A stretch of DNA of 64,000 bases, from assembly GCF_031127815.1 (NCBI RefSeq), contig NZ_JARXHY010000003.1, positions 124,001 through 188,000 of the forward strand, read 5' to 3'. Both the position numbers and the translations under genes were made by a program. The notes beneath the pieces were generated by a model that worked only from the letters and a program-made list of their open reading frames with translations, did not search any database and was not told the origin of the DNA. Positions 35,055 to 43,778 of the stretch are shown in pieces. The stretch's first letter is position 1. Each line of letters starts with the position of its first letter. The stretch comes from Pelagicoccus sp. SDUM812003 (GTDB taxonomy: Bacteria > Verrucomicrobiota > Verrucomicrobiia > Opitutales > Opitutaceae).

Positions 35055-36467
35055 ATGTCTGGCACGCTTGAAACCATGGAACTGGAAGCGCTGAAAACCG
35101 CCTTGGCCGATCAACAGCTTTTCGAGGGGAAGTCCTGGAGGCTCTCGCCGGAGGCTTGGCGGCTGACGCCTGCCATGGTGGCGGCCTTCGAGGAGATCGG
35201 CCAGGCCAGCCTGGAGTTCTACAAGGCGTTCGAGATCCTCTACCGGCGTTCGTTCGAAGGGCGCAAGCTGCTCCGCAACAAGGAGCTGTACGCGCCATGG
35301 GTCGCCGAGTACCTCGATCGCGGCAAGCCCAAGGCGCTGGTGGAGCTCTGCCGACGAAAGTCCAACAAGGGAAAGCTGCCGCCGGTGATCCGTCCCGACC
35401 TTCTGGTTACGGAAGCAGGGTTCGCTCTTTCCGAACTGGATTCGGTGCCGGGAGGCATAGGTTTGACCGCTTATCTCAACCAGCTCTACGAGCGCTCGGG
35501 CGATGGATCCATCCTCGGAGCCGGTGGCCAGATGGAAGAGCTCTTCTACCGTAGCGTGGCAGGGCAGGCCGAGGGCGCGCAGACGCCGGTCGTGGTCATC
35601 GCTGTCAGCGAGGAAGCTGCAACCTACAAGCCGGAGATGGACTGGTTGGCTGAACGGCTGCAACGCCGCGGCTACCGCGTCTACAGCCTTTGGGTCGAGG
35701 AAATCTTCCCCTTGGGCGGCGCTGTCTACTTCGACGTGTCCGGGAGTCCCGAGAAAATCGACGTGGTCTACCGGTTTTACGAGCTCTTCGATCTGCCCAA
35801 CATTTCCACAGCTGAATACATCGTGGAAGCCGCTGAAAACGGCGAAGTCGTTTTGACCCCACCCGTGCGCCCCTTTCTCGAGGAGAAAATGGGCATGGCC
35901 CTCTTTCACCATCACCTCCTCGGCGAATTCTGGAAGGAGAACATCTCCAAAAAGTCGCTCAAGGTCCTCAACAAGCTCATACCGAAAAGCTGGATCGTGG
36001 ATCCCACTCCGCTCCCGCCGGGCGCGGTGCTCGACGGACCGCTCGCCCAGGGCAAACCGTTGCACGACTGGATGGAGCTAGCGGAAGCCAGCCAAAAGGA
36101 ACGCAACCTGGTGCTGAAGATTTCCGGCTTTCACGAAACTGCCTGGGGCTCGCGCAGCGTGGTCATCGGAAACGATGTGTCGCGTGAGGATTGGTCGGAA
36201 GCGCTTCGAGAGGCGGTCGATATGGCGGAGACGCATCCGCATATCATCCAGGAGTTTAAGAAGTCCGTACGCCTCAAGCACCCACTGTACGGCGAGGACG
36301 GGGAAGTCTACGAAGCCCACGGCCGCCTACGCCTGAACCCGTACTTTTTCGTGGAGGGTGATCAAGCCAAGCTCGCCGGCGCCTTGGCCACCTATTGCCC
36401 CCCAGACAAGAAGATCATCCACGGCATGGAAGACGCGGCGATGCTGCCGTGCAAGGTGGTGGAATAG
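35055..36467 (+). CDS. Unknown protein, possibly ATP-grasp-like
   Basis: This is a soluble protein of about 470 residues, not firmly recognised. PVIRPDLLVTEAGFALSELD and then SVPGGIGLTAYLNQLY resemble the segment 'RPD.....G....E.ds.pGg.g' seen in circularly permuted ATP-grasp proteins. A later NLVLKISGFHETAWGSRSVV could be the nucleotide-binding strand-loop, and PHIIQEFKK a conserved strand. This would suggest an ATP-dependent ligase, but no ATP-grasp metal residues could be confirmed by eye. The start is uncertain: ATG at 35055 (MSGTLETMELEALK) was chosen over 35031 and 35076. It follows prfB on the same strand after about 80 bases. Confidence 0.7.
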   Translation: MSGTLETMELEALKTALADQQLFEGKSWRLSPEAWRLTPAMVAAFEEIGQASLEFYKAFEILYRRSFEGRKLLRNKELYAPWVAEYLDRGKPKALVELCRRKSNKGKLPPVIRPDLLVTEAGFALSELDSVPGGIGLTAYLNQLYERSGDGSILGAGGQMEELFYRSVAGQAEGAQTPVVVIAVSEEAATYKPEMDWLAERLQRRGYRVYSLWVEEIFPLGGAVYFDVSGSPEKIDVVYRFYELFDLPNISTAEYIVEAAENGEVVLTPPVRPFLEEKMGMALFHHHLLGEFWKENISKKSLKVLNKLIPKSWIVDPTPLPPGAVLDGPLAQGKPLHDWMELAEASQKERNLVLKISGFHETAWGSRSVVIGNDVSREDWSEALREAVDMAETHPHIIQEFKKSVRLKHPLYGEDGEVYEAHGRLRLNPYFFVEGDQAKLAGALATYCPPDKKIIHGMEDAAMLPCKVVE

Positions 36468-36469
36468 CC

Positions 36470-36504
36470 CAACAGCCCCCTCTCCACTCAACAGCCCCCT
36501 CTCC
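36470..36504. repeat. Two 16-bp direct repeats
   Basis: CAACAGCCCCCTCTCC occurs at 36470-36485 and again at 36489-36504, three bases apart, just after the stop of the ATP-grasp-like gene and next to the long palindrome. It may be a replication-slippage product or a transcription-end element. Confidence 0.8.
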
Positions 36505-36511
36505 TGACCTC

Positions 36512-36545
36512 AAAGTTTTTACTACAACGTTGTAGCAAAAACTTT
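36512..36545. promoter_or_regulatory. Long palindrome, copy 1 of 3
   Basis: The left arm AAAGTTTTTACTACAAC and right arm (reverse complement AAAGTTTTTGCTACAAC) meet at a central CpG (36528/36529) and differ at one of 17 positions. It lies at the 3' side of the paaX-like gene, only a few bases past its stop. CpG-centred even palindromes of this type are typical operators of LacI-type and other dimeric repressors. Confidence 0.85.
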
Positions 36546-36547
36546 TC

Positions 36548-37333
36548 TCATGATGCGCCTAGGCTCGATATTCGCGTAAGACTGGCGGCTCGCAGGTAGG
36601 CCTCTCCTCTGGCTTTCAGGGCTTGCGGCCCGAGATAATCCGATTGGGGCCAAAGGTCTCTGGGGAGAAACGGATCGAGCTCGAACGCGGCCTTCCAAAG
36701 CTGGCTTTCCGTCTGGTACCATTCGCTGAATTGCTCGGGAGCTTCGAGTCGCTGAGTCTCGAGAAATCGCAGGTAATCTCGATAGCGGGCATTGATTTCT
36801 CCGAATTTCCACGCTCGCTGAACCAGAAGCTCCGGCTTGGTCGCCCCGAGAAAGGAGCCTTCTAAAGCAATCGCTGAGGCGGGACCTACATCGATTTTGG
36901 CCAGTTCCTTATCCCAACCGGCAACGATTCGAGGAGCAATCCATACACTTCCCTGAACTTTTCCGAAGCGCCGTCGCTGCAGCCATTTTCGGAGTGCGAA
37001 GCGGGTTGCAGGAGATCGACCTTGGATGTCGAAGCTAAACACTCGCCATTTTCCGTCCCACCGAGCGTTCCACATTTCAATTGGGGAAATGCCGTCGCAG
37101 AGCTTTTCGCTACCGCTATGGGAAAGACCGCGAACCCACGTGGATTCTTCGTTCGTTTCGCAGTCGAGCCAGTCCCTTTCTTCGAGCTTGAGAAGCAGCT
37201 GTTGGAACTGCGAGTCGGTGTGACCGGAGCGAGATTGATAAAGCGTCGGTAGGTGGAGGAGACCGTCGGCCGATTCGATACCGAGCGCGAACGCTAGGTC
37301 CATCAGCAGGCGCGCTTTGGGGCCAATGTTCAT
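36548..37333 (-). CDS. PaaX-like transcriptional regulator
   Basis: This is a 261-residue protein with the layout of PaaX-family repressors. The N-terminal winged-helix-like part contains ARLLMDLAFALGIESADGLL and QLLLKLEERDWLDCETNE. The central PaaX-type domain is WDGKWRVFSFDIQGRSPATR, WLQRRRFGKVQGSVWIAP. The helical C-terminus is NARYRDYLRFLETQRLEAPE, with AFELDPFLPRDLWPQSDYLG near the end. The last motif, 'PxLPxxLLPxxWxG', is the family signature. PaaX represses phenylacetate genes in E. coli; no such genes are present, so the ligand differs here. A perfect 36-bp palindrome lies 66 bases upstream of the start and another copy just after the stop, suggesting autoregulation. No Shine-Dalgarno is visible; a heptamer repeat occupies that place. 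Confidence 0.8.
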   Translation of the reverse strand: MNIGPKARLLMDLAFALGIESADGLLHLPTLYQSRSGHTDSQFQQLLLKLEERDWLDCETNEESTWVRGLSHSGSEKLCDGISPIEMWNARWDGKWRVFSFDIQGRSPATRFALRKWLQRRRFGKVQGSVWIAPRIVAGWDKELAKIDVGPASAIALEGSFLGATKPELLVQRAWKFGEINARYRDYLRFLETQRLEAPEQFSEWYQTESQLWKAAFELDPFLPRDLWPQSDYLGPQALKARGEAYLRAASLTRISSLGAS

Positions 37334-37336
37334 ATC

Positions 37337-37357
37337 GGGAGTTGGGAGTTGGGAGTT
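37337..37357. repeat. Heptanucleotide tandem repeat before the paaX-like start
   Basis: GGGAGTT is repeated three times (plus strand) and then runs into a G-tract. It ends 3 bases from the ATG of the leftward paaX-like gene, where the ribosome site should be. Slippage in it could change expression. Confidence 0.85.
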
Positions 37358-37398
37358 GGGGGGGGATAAAAGGCAGCGAACCTGGCGGAACCTGCCAG

Positions 37399-37434
37399 AA
37401 AAGTTTTTGCTACAACGTTGTAGCAAAAACTTTT
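37399..37434. promoter_or_regulatory. Long palindrome, copy 2 of 3 (perfect)
   Basis: AAAAGTTTTTGCTACAAC (37399-37416) is followed directly by its exact reverse complement (37417-37434), making a perfect 36-bp palindrome with a central CpG. It lies in the divergent region between the paaX-like gene and smc, so it could control either or both. Confidence 0.9.
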
Positions 37435-37571
37435 TTGAGGGCGGGACAAGGGGTGGTGGGTGAGGGGTGGTGGTTTATTACCAAAGTTGTTCGCGCCTTG
37501 TTCTTCGACTTATTCACATTCGGGATTTGAGATTGTCAGTTCTCGGGGGCGGCTTTCAATTTCCGGCCTTT

Positions 37572-40500
37572 ATGTACCTGAGCGCCCTGAAAGTTAACGG
37601 CTTCAAAAGTTTCGCTGATCAAACCCTCCTGAAATTCAACAAGGGCGTCACCGCGGTGGTCGGTCCCAACGGGTGCGGCAAGAGCAACATCGCCGATTCC
37701 ATTCGCTGGGTTCTCGGGGAGCAGAGCGCCAAAGCCTTGCGTGGGGGCAAGATGCAGGACGTCATCTTTGAGGGCACCGACAAGCGCAAGCCGCTCAACA
37801 TCTGCGAGGTCTCCATCACCCTGACCGATTGCGAGGAGGAGCTGGGCAGCGACTTCAACGAGGTTGAAATCACCCGCCGCGTGCAGCGTGACGGAGGCAG
37901 CAACTACTACATCAACGGCAAGGCCTGTCGCCTGAAGGACATTCAGCGCCTTTTCATGGACACCGGCATCGGTCGCACGTCCTACTCCATCATGGCCCAG
38001 GGGCAGATCGACCAGATCCTTTCCTCCAAACCGGAGGAGCGGCGAGCGGTCTTCGAGGAGGCGGCGGGCATTTCCAAGTACAAGGCCCAGCGTCGGGAAA
38101 CCATGAACAAACTGGCCTCGGTGGAGACCAATCTCGACCGCGTCACCGATGTCATTTCCGAAATCGGTCGTCAGATTGGCAGCCTCAAGCGGCAGGCCAT
38201 GAAGGCCATTCGCTACAAGAAGGTCAGCCACAAGCTGCGCCACCTCGACATCGGCTACAGCGCTTATCAATACCAGACGCTGAGCTCGTCTCTCGACACT
38301 GTGGATCAGTCGTCGCACGAGCTGCAGGAAGAGCTGGAAGGATTGGCTGCGGAACTGGAATCCAAGGAGGGAAGCCTGATCGTCTACAAGGAGGAGCGTC
38401 AGACGCTCATCCAGAAGGTGCAGGATTCGCAGCAGTCCGTCTTCGACCTGCGCAGCATGAAGGAACAGGCCAGCAACGCGGCCGATATGGCGAAGATAAA
38501 GATCTCCTCGCTTGGCGAGCGCATCGAGCAGGCCAATCAGGACATCGCATCCTACGAATCGCAGATCGCGGAAATCGCGGGAAAGCTCGAAGAGCACAGC
38601 GTCGACAAGCAGATGCACATGGACGTGCTGGGCAACTCCGACGAAATCTTCCAGGAGCGAAACCGAGATCTCGAGGAGATCGAGGAGCAGCTGCGTGTAG
38701 CGGAATCTCAAATACAGCAGCTACGCGTGCAAGCCCAGGATGCGGAGCGTTCCACCGCTCGCTACCGCGAGCAGCTTTCCGGCATCGAGGTAGAGGCAGG
38801 TACCAGCCGCAACCGCTTGATGCGTCTCGAGGAAGAGCTCGCGGAGCAAGGCGAAGGCCAGGCTGACGCCGCCCAGTCCCTGGCCGAATTCCAGGAGCGA
38901 TTGACCGCGACGCGCAATCTCAAGGAGCAGCTGCAGCTCGATCTGGAGCAAGCTCGCGACAACGTATCTGCGCAGCGCGACGCGTTTAAGTCGGCCCAAA
39001 TTCGTATCCAGGAAGTGGATCGTTCCGTTGCCCAAAAAACCGCTCGGGTGAAGCTGCTACAGCAGTTGCAGGAAAAGCTCGAGGGCTATGGCGAAGGCGC
39101 CAAAGCCTTGCTGAAGGGAAAGCTTCGCGGTTCGCTAGAGGGAAGAATCTTCAGTCCGCTCGCGTCCGACTTGTCGGTGAAGGATGGATACGGGCAGGCG
39201 GTGGAGGCGCTTCTTGGTTCCGCTGTCGAAGCGGTGGTGGTGAGCGATGCCGAAACTGTGGTGGAAATCTTCCAGCAGCTGGTAGAGGGCAAGATCGGCC
39301 GCGTATGCGTGCAGCTGCAGTCGAGCGAATCACCCGAATCGGCCAGTGAATCCTTGCCCGAGTGGCTCAAGCCTGCCAGCGCTTTCGTTTCTCTCAGCGA
39401 GGATCCCAGTCACGATTCGCTGAAGGCGGTCTTGGCCTCCAGCTACATCGTGGAGGACATGTCGGGCTTTCTGAAATGGCGCGAGGCGAATCCAAGTTTC
39501 CGTTTCCTGCAAGTCGCCTCCAAGAAAGGCGAGACCATGGATGCGCGCGGCTTAGTGACCGGCGGCTACAAGAAGGCGAAGAACAGCAGCATCCTGCAGC
39601 GTGAGATGGAGCTGAAGCAGACGCAGAAGGAGCTGGACGAAGAGCAGAAGGCGCTGCAGTCCGCTCGCGACGAAGCCGAGAAGGTCAACAAGCAGCTGGA
39701 AGCGGCGGAGGAAGCCGTTGAGGCCAAGCGCGCCGAAATCGGCGAGGCCAACCACGAGATTTCCGCCCTGCAGGCCGAGGAGCGCAACGCTGAGAAGCTG
39801 GTGCAGGAGCAGAAGATGCGCTCGGAGCGACTGGAACGCGAGCGAGCCAGTCTCGAGGAGGTGCTCGCCGCTTCAAACGAGAAGCTCGAGGCGGCCAAGG
39901 CCAGGCTTTCCGAGGATCAGCAGCGCTTGGAGAGCAGCCGTCGGCAGCTGGAGGAAATCGAATCGGGGATCGCCGACATTCGCGCCGAGCGCGACGAGAA
40001 GCGCGAGGGGCTGAGCCAAGCGAAATTCGACCTGCAGGAGAAGAAGCAGAAGCTCGACATCCTGAACCAGGGCCTGGTGGAGATGGAGCAGCGTCGCAAC
40101 GAGCTGAACCGCTTGATCGAAACCAAGACCCGCGACATCCAGAACTGGGAGGAGCAAAGCGCCAGCTTTCAGGACGAGATCGACAACGCCGCCCAGCGTA
40201 GCGAAGCGGTGGATACGGAGCTCGAAGAGGCCAAGATCCTCGTCAACAAAACCCGTGAATCGCTGGTCGAGGTGGAGGAGAAAGTCGGCGTGCTGGAGAA
40301 GGAGCAGAACGCGCTCCGCATCAAGGTGGACGAGCTCAAGAACAACCTCAGCGACCAGAACGTGCAGATCGCGGAGAAGCGCTCTCGCCTGGAGTTCATC
40401 CAGGAAGAGATCAGTCGCGAGTACGGCGTGGAGCTGAAAGGCATCGACTGGCAGTGGCAGCTTTGGAAAGCGCGTCAGCCGGTGGAGAATCTGCCCACCC

Positions 40501-41447
40501 TCGACGACGACAAGGACGACGAAGAGGAGTCCGCTCCCGCCGTTGAATCCGATTCGGACGCCGCGGGCTCGGCGACGGATGAAACGTCAGGCGAATCCCA
40601 GACGGAGCAAGCAGAGCCTTCCGAAGCGGAAGCGGTTTCCGAAACGGATCAGGATGCCGCTGATGCGGAGCCGGAGGCGGTGGAGCAGCTTTCCAAGCCG
40701 ACAGGTCCGACGCCAGAGGAGAGGGAGGAGCTCGAAAAGACCAGCTGGGCGAGTCTGAAGCGAGAGGTCGAAAACCTAAGGAGGCGTATCCAGGGAATGG
40801 GTACCGTGAATACGGACGCTATCGCCGAGTACGGCGAGCTGCGCGAGCGCCACGATTTCTTGAAGGGGCAATACGACGACCTCATGTCGTCGAAGGAGAA
40901 ACTGGTGGCTGCGATCGACGAGATCAATACCAAGTCGCGCGAGCAGTTCTCCGCTACCTTCGCTCAGATCCGCGAGAACTTTAAGCACACCTTCGCCACT
41001 TTGTTCCACGGAGGAAAGGCTGATTTGAAGATTATCGAGACGGAAGACATCCTCGATAGCGGCATCGACATCGTCGCTCAACCTCCGGGCACCAAGCTAA
41101 CTGGATTGAGCCGCTTGTCCGGGGGGCAGCGGACCATGACCGCGGTGGGATTGCTCTTTGCGATCTACATGGTGAAGCCTTCGCCGTTCTGCTTGCTCGA
41201 CGAGTTGGACGCTCCGCTGGACGAATCGAACATCGGCCGTTTCACCACGCTGCTCAAGCAGTTCACTCAGCAGTCGCAGTTCATCATCATCACCCACAAC
41301 AAGCGCACCATCGCGGCCGCTCAGGCCATCTACGGCGTGACCATGGAAGAGAAGGGCGTTTCCAAGGTGGTGAGCATGAAGTTCGAGACCGATCACGTCG
41401 ATCCCGACATGGTGAAACTGCAGCTCGAACAGGCTGTGAGCGCGTAG
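37572..41447 (+). CDS. smc: Chromosome segregation ATPase SMC
   Basis: This is a 1291-residue SMC protein. The N-terminal head is MYLSALKVNGFKSFADQTLL with Walker A GPNGCGKS (31-38). Long coiled coils flank a hinge near residues 510-670 (EGYGEGAKALLKGKLRGSLE, ASDLSVKDGYGQAVEALLGS, ARGLVTGGYKKAKNSS). The C-terminal head has the signature LSGGQRTMTAVGLLFAI (about 1182) and Walker B CLLDELDAPLDESN. It compacts and separates chromosomes, normally with ScpA/ScpB, which are not in this window. An unusual acidic, Glu/Ala/Ser-rich insertion of about 80 residues (976-1055; DDDKDDEEESAPAVESDSDA and on) lies between the C-terminal coil and the head, making the protein longer than the usual 1150-1190. 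The ATG at 37572 is the conserved start. Confidence 0.95.
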   Translation: MYLSALKVNGFKSFADQTLLKFNKGVTAVVGPNGCGKSNIADSIRWVLGEQSAKALRGGKMQDVIFEGTDKRKPLNICEVSITLTDCEEELGSDFNEVEITRRVQRDGGSNYYINGKACRLKDIQRLFMDTGIGRTSYSIMAQGQIDQILSSKPEERRAVFEEAAGISKYKAQRRETMNKLASVETNLDRVTDVISEIGRQIGSLKRQAMKAIRYKKVSHKLRHLDIGYSAYQYQTLSSSLDTVDQSSHELQEELEGLAAELESKEGSLIVYKEERQTLIQKVQDSQQSVFDLRSMKEQASNAADMAKIKISSLGERIEQANQDIASYESQIAEIAGKLEEHSVDKQMHMDVLGNSDEIFQERNRDLEEIEEQLRVAESQIQQLRVQAQDAERSTARYREQLSGIEVEAGTSRNRLMRLEEELAEQGEGQADAAQSLAEFQERLTATRNLKEQLQLDLEQARDNVSAQRDAFKSAQIRIQEVDRSVAQKTARVKLLQQLQEKLEGYGEGAKALLKGKLRGSLEGRIFSPLASDLSVKDGYGQAVEALLGSAVEAVVVSDAETVVEIFQQLVEGKIGRVCVQLQSSESPESASESLPEWLKPASAFVSLSEDPSHDSLKAVLASSYIVEDMSGFLKWREANPSFRFLQVASKKGETMDARGLVTGGYKKAKNSSILQREMELKQTQKELDEEQKALQSARDEAEKVNKQLEAAEEAVEAKRAEIGEANHEISALQAEERNAEKLVQEQKMRSERLERERASLEEVLAASNEKLEAAKARLSEDQQRLESSRRQLEEIESGIADIRAERDEKREGLSQAKFDLQEKKQKLDILNQGLVEMEQRRNELNRLIETKTRDIQNWEEQSASFQDEIDNAAQRSEAVDTELEEAKILVNKTRESLVEVEEKVGVLEKEQNALRIKVDELKNNLSDQNVQIAEKRSRLEFIQEEISREYGVELKGIDWQWQLWKARQPVENLPTLDDDKDDEEESAPAVESDSDAAGSATDETSGESQTEQAEPSEAEAVSETDQDAADAEPEAVEQLSKPTGPTPEEREELEKTSWASLKREVENLRRRIQGMGTVNTDAIAEYGELRERHDFLKGQYDDLMSSKEKLVAAIDEINTKSREQFSATFAQIRENFKHTFATLFHGGKADLKIIETEDILDSGIDIVAQPPGTKLTGLSRLSGGQRTMTAVGLLFAIYMVKPSPFCLLDELDAPLDESNIGRFTTLLKQFTQQSQFIIITHNKRTIAAAQAIYGVTMEEKGVSKVVSMKFETDHVDPDMVKLQLEQAVSA

Positions 41448-41564
41448 AGCGAGTTGCGTTCAGCAGGACGCGGCAGCCCAGTGCTCTCGCCCCGCGATTC
41501 GTGGAAGCGTCCCTGGCGGACCGTAAGCAGGCGCAAGCGTGGCGGGCGGGGGCGAAACGCGTGC

Positions 41565-42047
41565 TTATGCCTTCAGCAGCCGTCGGGACAGCAGGATCAG
41601 AAATACGAGCGTGAAGGGGATGACGGTTAGGTTCTTGAGCAACAGCTGCATGGGAAGGCTGGAGGCTACGGCGCCAATGAGGAGATTGGCGGCTAGAGCG
41701 CCGAAAACGTAGACTGCGGCGTCGGCCAGGTAGTTGCGGACTTCGGAGGAGAGGCGCTCGGCGGCTCGCGAAAAGGCCGCGTTGCTTTCCTGGCGTGGCG
41801 TTTGCAGCAGTCGGCGAGCTGTCCGATAGCCGGCGAGCAGCGCCCCGTTTCCGAGAATCACGCAGACCAAGGCCAAACGTCCGACCAGCACCAGGATGTC
41901 CAGCGTCCAGGAAAAGGCCGCGGGCCGGCTGGCGAACTGATCCATTTGGTAGTAGCGCAAGCCTGCCGGGATGCTCGCGGCGAGCAGTAGCGGCACGATG
42001 TGGCGACCGAAAAAGGCGCAGGCGGCGAGGGCGGTTTTTGGCTTCAT
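41565..42047 (-). CDS. Small integral membrane protein
   Basis: This is a 160-residue protein with about four transmembrane segments (HIVPLLLAASIPAGLRYYQM; TLDILVLVGRLALVCVILGN; VYVFGALAANLLIGAVASSL; LTVIPFTLVFLILLSRRLLK). The ATG at 42047 (MKPKTALAACAFFGRHIVPL) is preferred to a longer frame that begins at 42143. No family was recognised. It converges with smc and is divergent from the next exported-protein gene. Confidence 0.65.
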   Translation of the reverse strand: MKPKTALAACAFFGRHIVPLLLAASIPAGLRYYQMDQFASRPAAFSWTLDILVLVGRLALVCVILGNGALLAGYRTARRLLQTPRQESNAAFSRAAERLSSEVRNYLADAAVYVFGALAANLLIGAVASSLPMQLLLKNLTVIPFTLVFLILLSRRLLKA

Positions 42048-42162
42048 GGGCAGGCGCAGTTTTCCTTGCTCGCAAATGGGTTGCAATGATCGAATGGGCG
42101 TCGTTTCTTGTTTTTGTAGTCCGATAGCGACTACGCTCGCCACCCTCCTACTGCCCCTTGTT

Positions 42163-43044
42163 ATGTTTCGCTCCCGCGCTCTTGCTCGTCTGGCGCTCGC
42201 ATGCCAATTTCTGCTTTTGGCGGCGCCTTGCTTTTCTCAGATCCAGATCAAGCCCGTGCCGGGGGGCGTTTGCTCTCTGGACTCGCAAGACGCGTCGCGG
42301 CGACGCGTGACCCTTTACGACAGTCGGGATGGCTCGCCGAAGGGCTGGAGCCACATCGCTGAGCATCCCGATCGCTTTCCGCTGGTTAAACTGCCTGCCA
42401 GGCGCTACGCGGTGGACGAATCGGCCCTCGTTTCAGCGGATGACTGCCCGCAACGTCAGGTGTTTCGCACGGTGTTGGTCCGCAAGCTCAGCGACTGGGA
42501 CCAGCAGCATGCGAACGGTATCGAGCCGCTGTTTTACCGGCGACCGATTCGAGTCGGGGACCTGGAGTCGGTGAGCATCGTGGTGAGGTTTCACCGCGAG
42601 GGTTCGAGCATCCCGTCCGAGCGAACCCTGCGGGATCACTATGGCGACTTTCTTAGCGAGCGGCAGATCGAGGGGCTGGATCGCGGTCTCGCTTGCCTGG
42701 GGCTTTCGTTCCTAGGGGCTGGCTACAACGACCAGAGCGAGGAGTCTCTCAACGCCGTGGCGCTGGTGGCGTTCGATCCCGATACGGACTTTGACAAGTG
42801 GCTGCGTGTGACGGTGCCGGTTTCCGCGTTCGTGTTCGGTTTCGAGAAGAACTACGCGTTTCGCGAGGTTGATCGAGCTAGCGTGCTGGAGCGTGAGCTG
42901 ATCGGGTTTCGCATCAATCCCGAGTCGACCGGCGGAATCGTGGCTCGTAATTATCTCGTCGATACGTGGGATGGATCGCTGCCGGAATTGTACAAGGAGC
43001 TGTCCCTATCGCTCGCCTCGATCGAGGCGCGACTTTTCGAGTGA
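42163..43044 (+). CDS. Exported protein of unknown function
   Basis: This is a 293-residue protein. The ATG at 42163 begins a clear signal peptide (MFRSRALARLALACQFLLLA, then APCFSQ). The mature part has strand-rich segments (VESDF-type edges absent; LESVSIVVRFHREGSSIPSE; LNAVALVAFDPDTDFDKWLR; VTVPVSAFVFGFEKNYAFRE) and one conserved-looking turn HYGDFLSERQIEGLDRGLAC. I do not recognise a domain. It is followed by the YraN-type gene after 67 bases. Confidence 0.7.
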   Translation: MFRSRALARLALACQFLLLAAPCFSQIQIKPVPGGVCSLDSQDASRRRVTLYDSRDGSPKGWSHIAEHPDRFPLVKLPARRYAVDESALVSADDCPQRQVFRTVLVRKLSDWDQQHANGIEPLFYRRPIRVGDLESVSIVVRFHREGSSIPSERTLRDHYGDFLSERQIEGLDRGLACLGLSFLGAGYNDQSEESLNAVALVAFDPDTDFDKWLRVTVPVSAFVFGFEKNYAFREVDRASVLERELIGFRINPESTGGIVARNYLVDTWDGSLPELYKELSLSLASIEARLFE

Positions 43045-43089
43045 GCGGCGCGATCGCTGGGGCCGCACTCGTCCCTTGACCATCATCGC

Positions 43090-43105
43090 GTTACAAGCTT
43101 GTAAC
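43090..43105. promoter_or_regulatory. 16-bp perfect palindrome upstream of the YraN-type gene
   Basis: GTTACAAG followed by CTTGTAAC is a perfect palindrome ending 6 bases before the ATG at 43112, so it overlaps the place of the ribosome site. It could be an operator acting on translation start or promoter clearance. It is unlike the long palindrome in its central bases. Confidence 0.6.
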
Positions 43106-43111
43106 GTTGCT

Positions 43112-43534
43112 ATGATTTCGTGGTTCCAGCGCCTGCTCGGCAAGAGGGAAGCCGACACGGCGGTGATCGGTCGCCGCGGCGAGCGCGAAGCCGAAAAGCT
43201 GCTCAAGAAGAAAGGGTATCTGGTTCTGGCCCGAAATTGGCGCAGCGGGCGCGACGAAATCGACTTGATTTGCCTCGATGGCAAGGCGGTGGTCTTCGTG
43301 GAGGTGCGGACGCGCACCAAGGGAGCCCTGGTCAGCGGCTACGACTCCATCAACCAGCGCAAGCGCGAAGCGTTGCGCCGGGTTTGCCGCAACTATTTCT
43401 CCCAGATGAAACCCAAGCCCATCACCCTGCGCTTCGACGTGGTGGAGCTGGAGCACGAGGAGGGCGCCATCATCGCGAGCCGGCACTTCGAAAATGTGCC
43501 TCTGTTTTCCAAGTCGGCCTACCGGTCGAACTGA
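43112..43534 (+). CDS. YraN / UPF0102 family putative endonuclease
   Basis: This is a 140-residue protein of the YraN (UPF0102) family, a predicted PD-(D/E)XK-type nuclease. IGRRGEREAEKLLKKKGYLV, then the catalytic-type ARNWRSGRDEIDLICLDGKA and VVFVEVRTRTKGALVSGY, are diagnostic: the Asp of EIDLI and the ExR pattern of VEVRTR. The final SINQRKREALRRVCRNYF and FDVVELE are also typical. Family members are linked to natural transformation or recombination in some bacteria, but the role is not settled. The ATG at 43112 was chosen by homology. Confidence 0.9.
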   Translation: MISWFQRLLGKREADTAVIGRRGEREAEKLLKKKGYLVLARNWRSGRDEIDLICLDGKAVVFVEVRTRTKGALVSGYDSINQRKREALRRVCRNYFSQMKPKPITLRFDVVELEHEEGAIIASRHFENVPLFSKSAYRSN

Positions 43535-43778
43535 GGGCTCCTAGGACCGGTAGTACGCGTAAACGGCAGGTTCTTTCACTCGAGAAGCGAATAAGTCTGC
43601 CTTCTTGCAGGGCGCCTTATTCGTCCTTTAGAGAAAGGGAATTGAAACGACCTCGCTGTGAGCGTGAAAAATATTCATAGTTGCGGGGTGAAACTCAAAT
43701 TTCCCTTGATACAATCTTTACATGGTCTCATCGGGCGCCAAAGTCTCGAAGTCCTAATCCACGGCTCGTATACACATC

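Noticed and set aside
36512-37434. Insertion sequence bracketed by the palindromes
   Set aside because: The enclosed gene is a PaaX-like regulator, not a transposase; no target-site duplication was seen. A regulator role of the repeats is simpler, though mobility is not fully excluded.
43630-43778. Sigma-70 promoter for zwf (TTGAAA/TTGCGG with TATTCA/TACAAT)
   Set aside because: The spacers are 23-24 bases, too long for a standard promoter.
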